Shown here: positions 48,059 to 58,155 of the stretch, one piece after another
How the letters are laid out: every line of letters starts with the position of its first letter
How positions within the stretch are numbered: the stretch's first letter is position 1
NCBI GenBank assembly: GCA_028551475.1
Contig: CM052361.1
Location: 15,937,274-16,001,273 of the forward strand
Length of the DNA: 64,000 bases
From: Casuarina equisetifolia
Taxonomy: Eukaryota; Streptophyta; Magnoliopsida; Fagales; Casuarinaceae
Reading direction: 5' to 3'
The notes under the pieces: generated by a model
What the model was told of the DNA's origin: nothing
Database searches by the model: none
The model's input: only the letters and a program-made list of their open reading frames with translations
Program-made: the position numbers and the translations under genes

Positions 48059-48412
48059 TTATTTGGGTCCATGAGTGTTAGTTTCTATTACATTGTTCAT
48101 CTTCTTAGGCATCCATACTTTCTTGATCTTGTATGCTCTTCTAAATCTAACCGGACATGTATCGAATGAATGACCAATATATTTACAATAAGAACATTTA
48201 TGATGCAGCAAAAATTCATAGTCCTTATTATCAAAGAAATTTGTAGATGTTTTTGTGTTCTTCAAAGAATTGTATCCTATACCAACTTTATTGTATACAC
48301 CTCTTTGTGATTTTAACATATTATTTAACAAGTTACTACTTTTTGTAAACTTGTTTAACAATATATTAATGTCATCCAATTTCATTTGAATTTCAGATTT
48401 TTCTTTTTCTAA
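48059..48412 (-). pseudogene. Sir3 Gag C-terminal segment with second zinc knuckle
   Basis: The minus-strand ORF of 108 codons shows SQRGVYNKVGIGYN, then an intact CCHC knuckle CSYCKYIGHSFDTC and a basic tail, RFRRAYKIKKVWMPKK. It lies between the main gag ORF and the protease, separated from gag by a stop at about 48413-48415 (a sense codon in Sir2-like copies). It would have been part of the Gag-Pol polyprotein. Confidence 0.8.
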
Positions 48413-48415
48413 TTC

Positions 48416-49759
48416 CTAAATTTTCATGTTAAGTCTGATTATGTCTCGGTTTTCACATACTGTTTTTGATGCATCATCATGCTTATTTTCTAGATGAGAA
48501 TAAGTATTAATCATAGAGCATGTATCGATCTTAATAGAAATATTCTCAAATACATCAATATTTTCATGCATGCAAGTTATAGACAATGCTATGACAGGTT
48601 TATCAATTTCACATTTAACTTTTGCAGATTTATATTTGGCCTTCATCTTCTTATATTTTTCTTTCATTTTTGTTGCATATTCAACCAGATCAAAAAAGGC
48701 AGTCTCAATGTCACCACTAAGATTTGTTTCAAGTTCAGAATCACTTATCTCGAGTTCTTCTTCTATTGTTGCATTTGCAGTCAAGTAGAGATGAGCAACT
48801 TCTTCTTGTTCTTCTTCATCTGATGAAGAGCTTTCATCATCCCAGGCAGCAATCATTGCCTTCTTCTTTCCTTTATTATTCTTCTTCTTGAGTGAAGGGC
48901 AATCAGCCTTGATATGTCTAGGTTTTCTATACTTATAGCATAAGTTATCCCTAGAATCATATGTTTCATTCTTTCTAGGTTGTCCTCTATTTCTTCCTAA
49001 GCCCTTTTTAAGATATTTTCTAAATCTTCTAGCTATAAGAGCAATCTTATCATTTTTGGACTCAACTTCTTCAGTCTTTTCTATTTCTACTTTTAGAGCA
49101 AGTGACCTTTTATTTTCTTTTTCTTTTGCTTTTCTAATTAATTGCATTTCATGAGTCCTTAGTGATCCTAATAGCTCATCTAGGATTAGACTATCTAGAT
49201 CATGTGCTTCTTCTACGAACATTTTCTTTGGATCCCAACTCTCAGGTAGAGATACTAGCATTTTTCTAACCATTTCTTTATTTGTATAGGTCTTACCCAA
49301 CAGCGTAAGTTCAGAGATTATTTCAATGAATCTACCAAACATGTCACTAATAGTTTCTGATTCAAGCATAGTAAACAGTTCATAATCATGAGTGAGCATG
49401 GTTACTTTAGATGACTTGACCTTTTTAGTATCTTTAAATATAACTTCTAACTTGTCCCATATTTCCTTGCTGGTGAGGCAAGATGACACCTTATTGAATT
49501 CATGAGCTTTCAGCCTACTACAAATCATGGGAATAATCATGTTCATAGCCTTAGTATTTATTCCCATGATTTTGGCTTCATTTTTACTCCATTCATCAGT
49601 TTCGGATAAAGTAGTACCCTTTTTGATTGTTTGCCAAGCTTCAGGGTCTTGACCGATAATGAAGACTTGCATAAGTTGCTTCCAATGTCTATAATTTATC
49701 CCATCAAATAAAGGTGGTTTATTATACCCCGTAATAGCTACTCCTTTCTCCATAGCCAT
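48416..49759 (-). pseudogene. Sir3 gag, 447-codon open frame
   Basis: The largest open frame in the window. It starts at the ATG 63 nt inside the LTR/primer junction. The N-terminal UBN2-type Gag domain (residues about 10-190) contains NKPPLFDGINYRHWK, EWSKNEAKIM, SKEIWDKLEVIFK and LPESWDPKKM. A basic RRFRKYLKKGLGRNRGQ stretch and a zinc knuckle follow near residue 275; the knuckle has lost its second Cys and the Gly (CYKYRKPRHIKADC). Next are an acidic DDESSSSDEEEQEE patch and a Lys/Glu-rich probable coiled coil (about 360-395). Gag would assemble the particle in the cytoplasm. The damaged knuckle suggests poor RNA packaging. The frame may still be translated, but I classify it as part of a dead element. 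Confidence 0.9.
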
Positions 49760-49803
49760 ATAAGTGGATCTACTTTAGGATATTAAGCCTTTAAATCAAA
49801 GAA

Positions 49804-49822
49804 CCTGGCTCTAGATGCCAAT
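49804..49822 (-). other. Sir3 primer-binding site
   Basis: Sense strand ATTGGCATCTAGAGCCAGG, identical to the Sir2 site; initiator tRNA-Met type with two to three mismatches. Confidence 0.8.
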
Positions 49823-51401
49823 TGTTAGGTTTTATGGCTATCCAAGAAGAAGAGGTTGAATTGCATATTTAGAAACTTAGCTAATTTAAATAATTCTTCT
49901 TTTTGATTTCTTGCTTAGCAATCATAATAAGATTAACTATCATAATAACATCAAAGCATAAGAATGTAAATTAGAACAGAAAAATCACACTCAAGAATTT
50001 CACAGTGGTTCGGCACTTTTCACCTACTTCCACTCTCTTCTCTTTCAACTTAAACCAAGTTGAAGTTTACTTTACTCCAAATTAAGAGAGCACTTCTCCT
50101 TCACCCCACAACTCCTCAAAAGGAGTTATACAGCTCACGATTACAGAGTTAGGTTTATAAAAACCTTAATACATCAAGGTAATTCCTTAAATATATGATA
50201 TGGGTGAGGATTTAAGCTTATCAAAGAGCTAATCGAATGTATATAGAATTAATCCAAGCTCTAATCATGAAATCCCCAAATTTCATAAATCTAGGGTTTT
50301 AGATTTACAATGATCTTTTTGTGTAAATAATGTTTTTAGATAATCTAGCATATACAAAGATCAATCTATCAAATGATATTCACAAGATAAAAATTTAGGA
50401 AATATCACCGAAGATTTTCTTTTTCTTCAAAGATTGAAGAACACGGCAACAAGAGCAAATCAATGAAACTTCAATCTCTTTTGATCAAACTAACAAGTAT
50501 ATCGATCAGTAAGCACAAATACTCATCTGAAGCTCCCTTTTATAGTAGATATTCAAACCTTGAACACATTAAGGTTTCGGTTCAAACCTTTTTGAATTTC
50601 TTCCATTGAGATTTGGTAGACACAACGTCATACAGCTACAGAACATGATTTTTTTGGCAAAATAGCCATTCTGACACTCAGTCACCTCATCATTCTTTCC
50701 ATTAGAGTATGCGTCGCAAAAGAGATTAAAAGGAGGAAGGTGACTTGTGCAGCTAGGGCTTCAAACAGGTTCAATCATAAGAGCTTAAGCTCTTATCTGC
50801 TCAAGACACCACCATTTTATTTAAATGAAAAGTGCTAGGCTTCAATTTCACAAGCTTCAGCCTCACTTTTCACGGGCTCCAGCTCTATTGCTCATGGGCT
50901 TGGGTTTTGCATCTCATGGGCTCCGGTTTCATAGGCTGCACTTTCACGAGCCTTAGCTTCATGGGCTCCAGATATATATATGTATATATATATACATATA
51001 TTTATGTTTCATGTACCTATATATATAGATATATGGTCGGTCTAATGAAAATGTGTACTCTAATGTAACAAGCCTTTGCTTTTCATATGTACCTATAAGC
51101 ACACCAATTCCAAGTATCAAATTTCTTTAATATGAATAATAATATGAATTAAGCTACTAATTAAAATATGCATAGAATAAATCAAATTTACTTCATATTT
51201 GATGTTTGATAATAAAATGTAGGAACTTAGCTACTTTATAATATTATTAATTGATATTATAATTTGCACACCTTTTACTTCCTTTGATTTTCAATATGTG
51301 TAAACCATTTCATATATTCAACATATATTCAAATATATATATATATTCAACCATGATAAAATTTTTCTAAATCAAAACATACAAACACGTGATGTTCAAT
51401 A
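49823..51401 (-). repeat. Sir3 5' LTR
   Basis: 1579 bp. The outer end should read CAACA but reads CAATA, so the terminal CA is TA. The position is confirmed by the adjacent TSD gtaaa at 51402-51406. Confidence 0.92.
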
Positions 51402-51406
51402 GTAAA

Positions 51407-52687
51407 CACTCGCTCAATGTTGCTTCCATTTACAGTTCAAATCAACCATCGATAACTTCTTCGTTCAAGTTAGAAAAAGGTGTCAATGGATAGCTAACAG
51501 AGAATAGAACAAATTTATAAAGAAATATCAATAACCCACTATTCAAAGAATATTAATATGAAGAGATTAAGGTGTTTTTCACAATTTATGACCTAATTGT
51601 TTAAAAGAGAAATTGGAAGCAAATTAGAGAATTTTTGAAGCTGAAATCATAGGGCTTTTGTAAGCGAGAAATTGATCTATCAATTTGTGAAGCACCTACA
51701 AATAATTACTTCAAGATTGAAAAGGATTGAGGAGGATTCAAGGGAGATCTATATTTTGACTTGGTAACCTATTTTCTGTTTTGTGAAGCTCTAATTAAGT
51801 AACTTAATATCTGGATAAAATGGTGGCATTTTAGAGTACAATTTTGAATGGAATTAAGATAGAAACTTAGCCTTATCTCCTTACTCTCTAAACAACACAA
51901 AATCATATAACAAATAGGACTCTAGTGAGAAGAAGAAGTGACTTGCCTTAGAGATGTCTAAACAGCTATTTGGAGGTGAAAGGTGAGTTGTTTTAAAGCT
52001 ACTTAAGACCATTATACTCACTGTTATGAAGGGTCCGAAAATCATAGAGAAAGCAAGCATTTTTCAAGCAACTCATACTCCTTTCTCAAGCTTTTCAAGC
52101 CCACGAAATTGGTTCTTCATTTCGATGATTCTAATCTAAGCTCATTATTACTTTGATACACTTGTTAGGAAATTAGATTGCTATTTAATTCATATCTTAT
52201 TTGAACTAATTTCATACAAGTGAAAAATGCTAGGGTTCATGTGATTTTAGGCCTTTTGTCCATATCATTCTGTATTAAGTCTCCAAAATTTGTTTAAAGC
52301 TTTTGAACTTAAATTCATAACTTACAAAAGTTGAATTCAAAATTTGTACTTAATTGTTACTTATTGTTAAAATTCTTGGGGAGAGAATTCATAACCAGGA
52401 TTGAGGGAGTGGTTCTCCTTTGTAATTAATTTGTTAATTGATTGGTGAGTGACTCTAACAGGTTGTTACTAGAGTGCGGTGGAGTAGGTGTCGAGATGGC
52501 TTAGGTTGAACCACCTATGAAAAATTTGTGTATTTGTCTTGTGTGATAACTTTACTTGTTGCCTTGATTGCTTCCCATAATGAAAAAAGACAAGAGTTTT
52601 TTATACAACTTAATTCAGCTCCACAACACGCCCCCCCCCCCCCCCCCCCACCCTTTGCCCCCTCTTAGGTTGCTAAAAGATCCAACA
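51407..52687 (+). repeat. Sir4 5' LTR, last segment
   Basis: The 1281-bp 3' part of the Sir4 LTR. It contains the U5-like ggttgaaccacctatgaaaa block, similar to the gccgaaccaccatggtaaat block of the other Sir LTRs (for example 60325). A C homopolymer and the terminal ATCCAACA follow. No gene. Confidence 0.7.
52631..52649. repeat. 19-bp C homopolymer
   Basis: Nineteen uninterrupted C residues near the end of the Sir4 LTR, where Sir5 has only short C runs (cacccctctc). The length may be affected by sequencing or assembly error. Confidence 0.8.
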
Positions 52688-52689
52688 AG

Positions 52690-52702
52690 TGGCATAGAAG
52701 CC
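52690..52702 (+). other. Sir4 primer-binding site
   Basis: TGGCATAGAAGCC, two base changes and no indel from TGGTATCAGAGCC (tRNA-Met type), two bases after the LTR end. Confidence 0.75.
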
Positions 52703-52763
52703 AACCTATCTCTAATATGACCATATTTAGTTAGATATTAATGAGATTTGCATAGCAACTAGA

Positions 52764-54341
52764 ATGGTTGTCATATTAACTTTTAATAAACCACTCATAT
52801 TTGGTAATACAAACTATAACCATTGGAAGAATATAATGAAAATGCACATAATGGGATAGGATGTAGAATCTTGTAAAATCATAAACAAAACAATACAAAT
52901 ACCTAAAGAATCACCTTTACTTTGGTTAAATGATGTTTCTAAAGAAATACAGAAAAATGATAAAGTAATGACTATGTTGTATTATTCTTTGACTGCATTT
53001 AAATATAATAAAATCTCTACTTGTCAAATAGCAAAAGAGCTTTGGGATAAATTAGAAGTCTTGCATGAAAGAACCAAAAAAGTTAAAGACTTTAAGATTG
53101 ACATTTTAGTTCATAACTATGGATTGTTTATGATGAAACTTAGTGAAAGTATTTTTGATTGTTTACTAGATTTTATGATATTGTTACTAAACTTACATTG
53201 CTAGGAAAGACCTATCCAAATAAGGAATTAGTCAAAAAGATTTTAGCATGTTTGGATGAGAGTTGGGATGCTAAAAGAACTACCATATCAGAAGCTAATA
53301 ATTTGAATACAATAAAACTAGATGAATTGCAAGGATCCTTACTAACATATAAGCATCAAATTAACAGGAGAATTTATGATAAAGAAAAGTCTAAGAAATT
53401 AAATAAAAATATTACTTTTAAAACTATTGTAAATAATAATAATAATTCTAATTTTGATGATGATGTTGCCTTACTTGCCCAAAAAATAAGAAAGTTCTAC
53501 AAACCAAAAGGTAAGAATGCAACAAGGGCTATTGATGATCTTGGCTTTGAATGCAAGAAACCAGGTCATATAAAGGCAAACTGCCTAACTTTGAAGGCAA
53601 AGAAGGATAGAAAGTTTAAAAAGAAAGCGTTGGTGGCTACTTAGGATGATGACTCATCTTCTGATGAAGAAGTAATAGAAACAACAAACATATGTTTCAT
53701 TGGAGTAGAAAGGTATGCTGAAAATAGTGAATCAATTGCCTATTTAGGATGAAGATAGCTCATCCTCTAATGAATAAAAGGATGAAAGAAAGTTTCAATA
53801 CTTTATGGGAATGGAGAGTTGTGATGACTATAAGTACATCTAACAAGTGTCAAGATTATGCTTTATTCAATGAGTTGAATGATACGTTCAATGAAGTGGT
53901 TAGTAGATTAAATAAGTTAGAGTTTGAAAATAAAGTATTAAAAGAAAATCTGTCAAGGATGCAATCTAAAAAGAATGAACTTGAATGTTAACTAAAGAAA
54001 TCAAGGTTAGAGGTAGAAGAATATGAGGAAATGAAGAAACAACATGAGCTAATTATTAGTGAAAATTCATATATGAAACTTGAAATCAAAGAGCTTAAAG
54101 AAAAAATTTTATCTCTTGGAAACAAATCTGAAATGAATGATAACAAACTTGATTTCTTTCACTAAAAAGCTATCCAATGTTGAATGCTTAAGAAAAAAGC
54201 TTGAAAACAAACTAGATAGCTCAACATGTTTGTTGAACAAATTTTCTAATAGCAGTGAAATGCTTGAAAAGATATTACAATCACAACAAGGCATGTATGA
54301 TAAAGCTAGTATAGGTTATAGATTAAATGAAAATGCAAAAC
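52764..54341 (+). pseudogene. Sir4 gag remnant
   Basis: Plus-strand Sirevirus-type Gag. The N-terminal part reads NKPLIFGNTNYNHWK, then CQIAKELWDKLEVLHERT (52968-53204). A frameshift leads into ORF 53159-53644 with LTLLGKTYPNKELVKKIL, CLDESWDAKRTTISEANN, LQGSLLTYKHQI, an ALLAQKIRKFYKPKG block and a zinc knuckle GFECKKPGHIKANC whose first Cys is Gly. A coiled-coil-like segment follows (53749-53991 and later), then the SSEMLEKILQSQQGMYDKASIGYRL block. The frame is cut at 54341 by the Athila LTR C. Stops and shifts make it non-functional. The remainder of Sir4 should lie beyond the window, past X1 and X2. Confidence 0.85.
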
Positions 54342-55565
54342 TGTTTGGTGAAATTTAGATGCAAGTAAACATGTCGAACAAGTAATATAATGATAAGAAA
54401 GATATCGTCACACAAAGATTGGTGATTACTAGACCAACTAATTACTAATGGTGAATAACTCCTAGAATTTATCTAACAAATCCAAATGATAAATGATAGG
54501 TTAATTAACTAAATTTAAGAAAACTAAATACACAAAATATGTTAAAGCATATGATTTCACCGATAACCACTAAGTATTAATATTGATTATTTATGCTTGC
54601 AACAGGGATAATATCTATGTGATGGTGAAACTTCCTAATTTATTTACTATCCTATGTTTAGGTATAGCAAACCTACTTAGTTCATTAATTCACTACATCT
54701 CTATATGTAAATTGAAACAAACCAAATGCATTATGATCTATGAACATTCCCAGTTTATACTGAAAGCCACACAAACAATATGGTATATGTCTATCTATAT
54801 TTAATTTATGGTTACACATTACAAGAAGTAATTGTATATCATCTCCTATCGATCTCAAACATGCAAATTAAATCATTTAAATGGTAGCTAATCACTTAAA
54901 AGTATTAAGCACAGTAATATGCAACTTCACATAAATAAAATATCTTGCAAAACATAACAATCATAAGATTCATACCATTATAATTAGGTTACATCATAGC
55001 TCTAACAAAAGTAAACTAAAACATAAAAAAAATAATGAAGAGGGACAATAATAGGAAATAAAGAAGGCATTTTGAATCCAAGAACAAGAAATTTGTCACC
55101 CTTTTTGTCTTCTTTTCAAGAAAACCTTGAATTCTTGGTCTCTCTTTTAAGTTGTGCTCAATTTCCTCCTCCCTCTTGAGTTGCTTCTTCTCTTCTCTTA
55201 AATAGAGTTTTGAGTTTAGACCTTATCCTAGTAAAAGTTGATTTTAGATACCTAAATTAATTAGGATTTGAATTCCTAACATGACTAGGTTTTCTTTTAT
55301 TTAGAAAGCCCAACAACAACATAAAATCTAATAACAATCATCCAAAGCCCAAGCCCATCTTGACTCTCTTGATCTTGATAGTACAATTTTACCACACAAT
55401 AAGCATCAAGTTCTCTATGTTCATCCCTTTTGTCCTTGTCTCCTTATGCTACATAAACAAGATAAATTTAGGTAAATAAAAAGGAGTTCAAATGTTTTCT
55501 CATAATTATTAAAGTTATTTATTGCCTAAAATAGGTAAAATAACTCTATAAAAATAGATTTATCA
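54342..55565 (-). repeat. Athila-type LTR C (X1 3' LTR)
   Basis: 1224 bp with TG...CA ends, homologous over its whole length to LTRs A, B and D. Antisense to the plus strand, agreeing with the minus-strand X1 gag. Confidence 0.92.
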
Positions 55566-57149
55566 AAACCCCCAAACTTAACATTTTCCTAGTCTTCGAG
55601 CAAAAGCAATAAACAACATATGTTTTAGACAAAACCCCTTCATGAAAGTTTCTCATAATTGCTCAAACTTAATAATTCAAAGAAAAATATAACTTTCATC
55701 TAAACACTACAATTATTTCATAAGATAAGATAAACTCTTAACTATGTTGATCACGTGTGTGTGTGTGAGTCCTTATCTTTTCAACTATATACACTCCAAA
55801 TAGATCCATATTAATATGCAATATCTCAAAATCTTTAACCAAACCTCATAGGTTTGCTTTTCATTCCTCTCTCAACTAATGTAGGCCAATCATCTAACCA
55901 AGAATCAATAGGACTTTTATAAGCTTATAATGTAAGGCTAGGCTAAGGGTAAGATGGAAGTGATTTAGGCTTAAATAACCCATGAACACATTACTTTCTA
56001 GGATTTTATCAAAAACTCTTGTCACTTTCTACCATCATTTTTCTCATTCCTTTTTGTCCAAAAATGTTTGATTTCACTTGGATTCTAACACTCATAAAGC
56101 TATAATCATTCTGGCATCAATAAAACAAGTAAAAGTACTAGACATGCAATCACCACACTCTTGTCTTGCCAATCATTTCAATTACTATGCTTAATGGCCT
56201 ATTTCAGAACATTGAGTGGCTTAAATATGATACGGAATGATAAAAGGATTCCATTCTTGGGCAAATGTTGTACTTCCTTTCTTTTTCTTTTTTTTTTTTG
56301 CAAAAATGAAATACTATGCCCGAGTCAATCATTACAATCAATTTCTTCCTATGCTCCATCTTCCTTTCAACCTTTATTCATCTCAAACAAACTTCCATCC
56401 TAGAAGTCAACATGTTCATAGGCATGGGACGATAAGATAAGTTGTTCACGGCTTATGGCTATATATATGTGGGTGTCATAAAAAAATAGAAAAGAATCAA
56501 GGCTCAGTGGGGTGACTGGTGAGAAATAAATAGAGTTGGCTTGAAAGTCTTAAACGATCCAAAGAATGGCCTAAATCATTTTCTCAATTAGATGTAGCCT
56601 AGGATTTTGCCTTAAGAGAAAATCAAACAAATTCTAACATCCAAATAAGATCTAAGAAAATCACATACTTCATATGAATGTTCTCTAGAGATACACAAAT
56701 TTAAAAAATGAAGGACTTTTGGTGCTCAATAGGTGGATCAACATAATCATAATCACACTTAACTCACACCACAATTGTAGGTTTGAACAAAATCTATATC
56801 TTCCAAAGAATCACCAAGAATTCACAACAAAGGATGTAATCATGACATAAGAATTTTTTTTTCAATCAAATTTTTTTTCAATGAAATTTAACACAAAAAT
56901 TTATTTTTCTACCCCCAAACTTGAATGAAACATTGTTCTCAATGCAAAAAGAAAGAAGGCAATAATAAAGAAGGAACAAGGAAACTCCCCTGAGTGTAGG
57001 TTATGTCAATGTAAAGCTATGAGGAAAATGTGGTGACAAACTTCTAGCAAAAGACTCAAATGGAAATGCTTGGGTTGCCTCCTAAGAAGCGCTTGCTTTA
57101 TAGTTTTCAGCCAAACTATCCTGGATGTTGTTGCTCAAAAAGGATGAAA
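55566..57149 (-). other. X1 3' non-coding internal region and polypurine tract
   Basis: Sense strand ends in GTTAAGTTTGGGGGTTT directly before the 3' LTR, the expected polypurine boundary. A second copy of the motif (aagtttgggggtag) lies near 56925. At the other end, 57070-57135 is antisense to a gctgaaaactataaagcaagc / aggaggcaacccaag block, a known landmark of the Athila region after pol. Short ORFs here (56161-56440) are not genes. X2 carries the same region from 62968. Confidence 0.8.
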
Positions 57150-58155
57150 CTATAATAGTTTAAGAGACAGCTTATGTTGTAAAATAGTTAAGCACTCTTC
57201 AATCAACCTCACTGTCTCATATATTTTCAACTTCCTTTTGTTGTCCAATATCTCTTCAAAAAAAATTTCATAACTGAACATTTGAATTGAAGCATCTGCA
57301 AAAGAAATGTTAATGTGTAGTTTTGAAAATATATCAAGAAATTCTAAAAACTGCTTATCTTTTTCATGTTGCTGGATTCTCTGGGGAGATGGAGTTGGAG
57401 GAAGTGTAAAGGGCTTAAGATTGTCTTGAAAAAATTTGCTCTTGGGTGCCTCCTCTGGTTCTATGATGACATCCTTATCTACATTTTTGAAAATCTCTTT
57501 ATCGACATCATCTTCTCCCACTTGGTTGCCTCTTGTTAGGGTTATTGTCTCTACGGTATCTATAGGGATTTCCTCCATATTGCTACATAAAGGACCCTCC
57601 TATCTCTCTGAGATCATATCAATTAACTGGCCCATCTGCACCTCTAATCTTTTGATTAAAGCTTATTGGTTCTGAAACCTTGTTTCTAATCTTGTTTCTT
57701 GGTTCTGCAACTTCGCTTCAATACTCTCCATAAAGTCGTGTGTGGTGATGGCCAAGTTGGTAACTACATCCTCCAAGTTAGGCTTCATCTCTTCTATTGT
57801 ATCCAATATTGCTTTAGTGCTCTTTATAAAGCGCTCTATGGTGGTGACCATTTTGTTGATCATGTCCTCTAAGTTAGGCTTTACCTCTTCATTTTGCTTG
57901 AATGTTTGTGGCCGTCTCATTTCTTATAGGCTACTCCATGAAAAATTTTGATGGTTGTGCCATCCCAGATTGTACATGTTAGAGTAATAATCATTTTTGA
58001 CCTACTAGGAATCCCAACAAAATTAGCATAGTCATTATATTAATCATAAGGGTTACCTATTTGACATTTCGTGCTCTCATGTGCTCCACCACAAAATTCA
58101 CATTCTCTATTCTTTAGGAACACTTCCAATTCTGCACGTAAGTCGGCAAGGGTAT
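57150..58155 (-). pseudogene. X1 gag C-terminal half and protease lead-in
   Basis: The minus-strand ORF 57150-57578 reads MEEIPIDTVETITLT at the start, then LPPTPSPQRIQQHEKDKQFLEF, FSKLHINISFADASIQM, EEILDNKRKLKIYETV and IEECLTILQHKLSLKLL, the segment just ahead of the protease in Athila Gag-Pol. The ORF 57663-57920 holds RPQTFKQNEEVKPNLEDM and an imperfect internal repetition (MKPNLEDVVTNLAITT). To 58155 further gag sequence shows a NRECEF zinc-box-like start and the HNHQNFSWS region. Translation stops right at the deletion junction. It cannot provide pol functions. Confidence 0.82.

Larger units (their letters stand above)
42994..51401 (-). mobile_element. Sir3: full-length but defective Sirevirus-like copia element
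   Basis: An 8408-bp minus-strand element with two LTRs and perfect TSDs gtaaa (42989-42993 and 51402-51406). It has the longest intact gag ORF (447 codons) and an intact YVDD box. Frames are broken between gag, protease-integrase and RT, and the RNase H frame ends in a stop at 45330-45332. The LTRs differ by roughly 9 percent by hand count over about 320 bp, mostly transitions, plus an 18-bp indel near 49940. That suggests it is older than Sir2. Confidence 0.93.
54342..58155 (-). mobile_element. X1: non-autonomous Athila-type gypsy derivative lacking pol
   Basis: A minus-strand element whose 3' LTR is LTR C (54342-55565), followed to the right by the purine-rich boundary, 1.6 kb of 3' non-coding sequence and the C-terminal half of gag with the start of the protease region. 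At 58155 it is interrupted by X2. The missing parts (gag N-terminus, primer site, 5' LTR) would then lie right of the window. RT, RNase H and integrase are absent, and the sequence passes straight from the LQHKLSLKLL block of the protease lead-in to the 3' non-coding region. The 5-bp TSD should be aaaac (54337-54341). Confidence 0.85.

Noticed and set aside
48494-48823. Plus-strand 109-codon ORF within Sir3
   Set aside because: It is the antisense shadow of the 447-codon gag frame.
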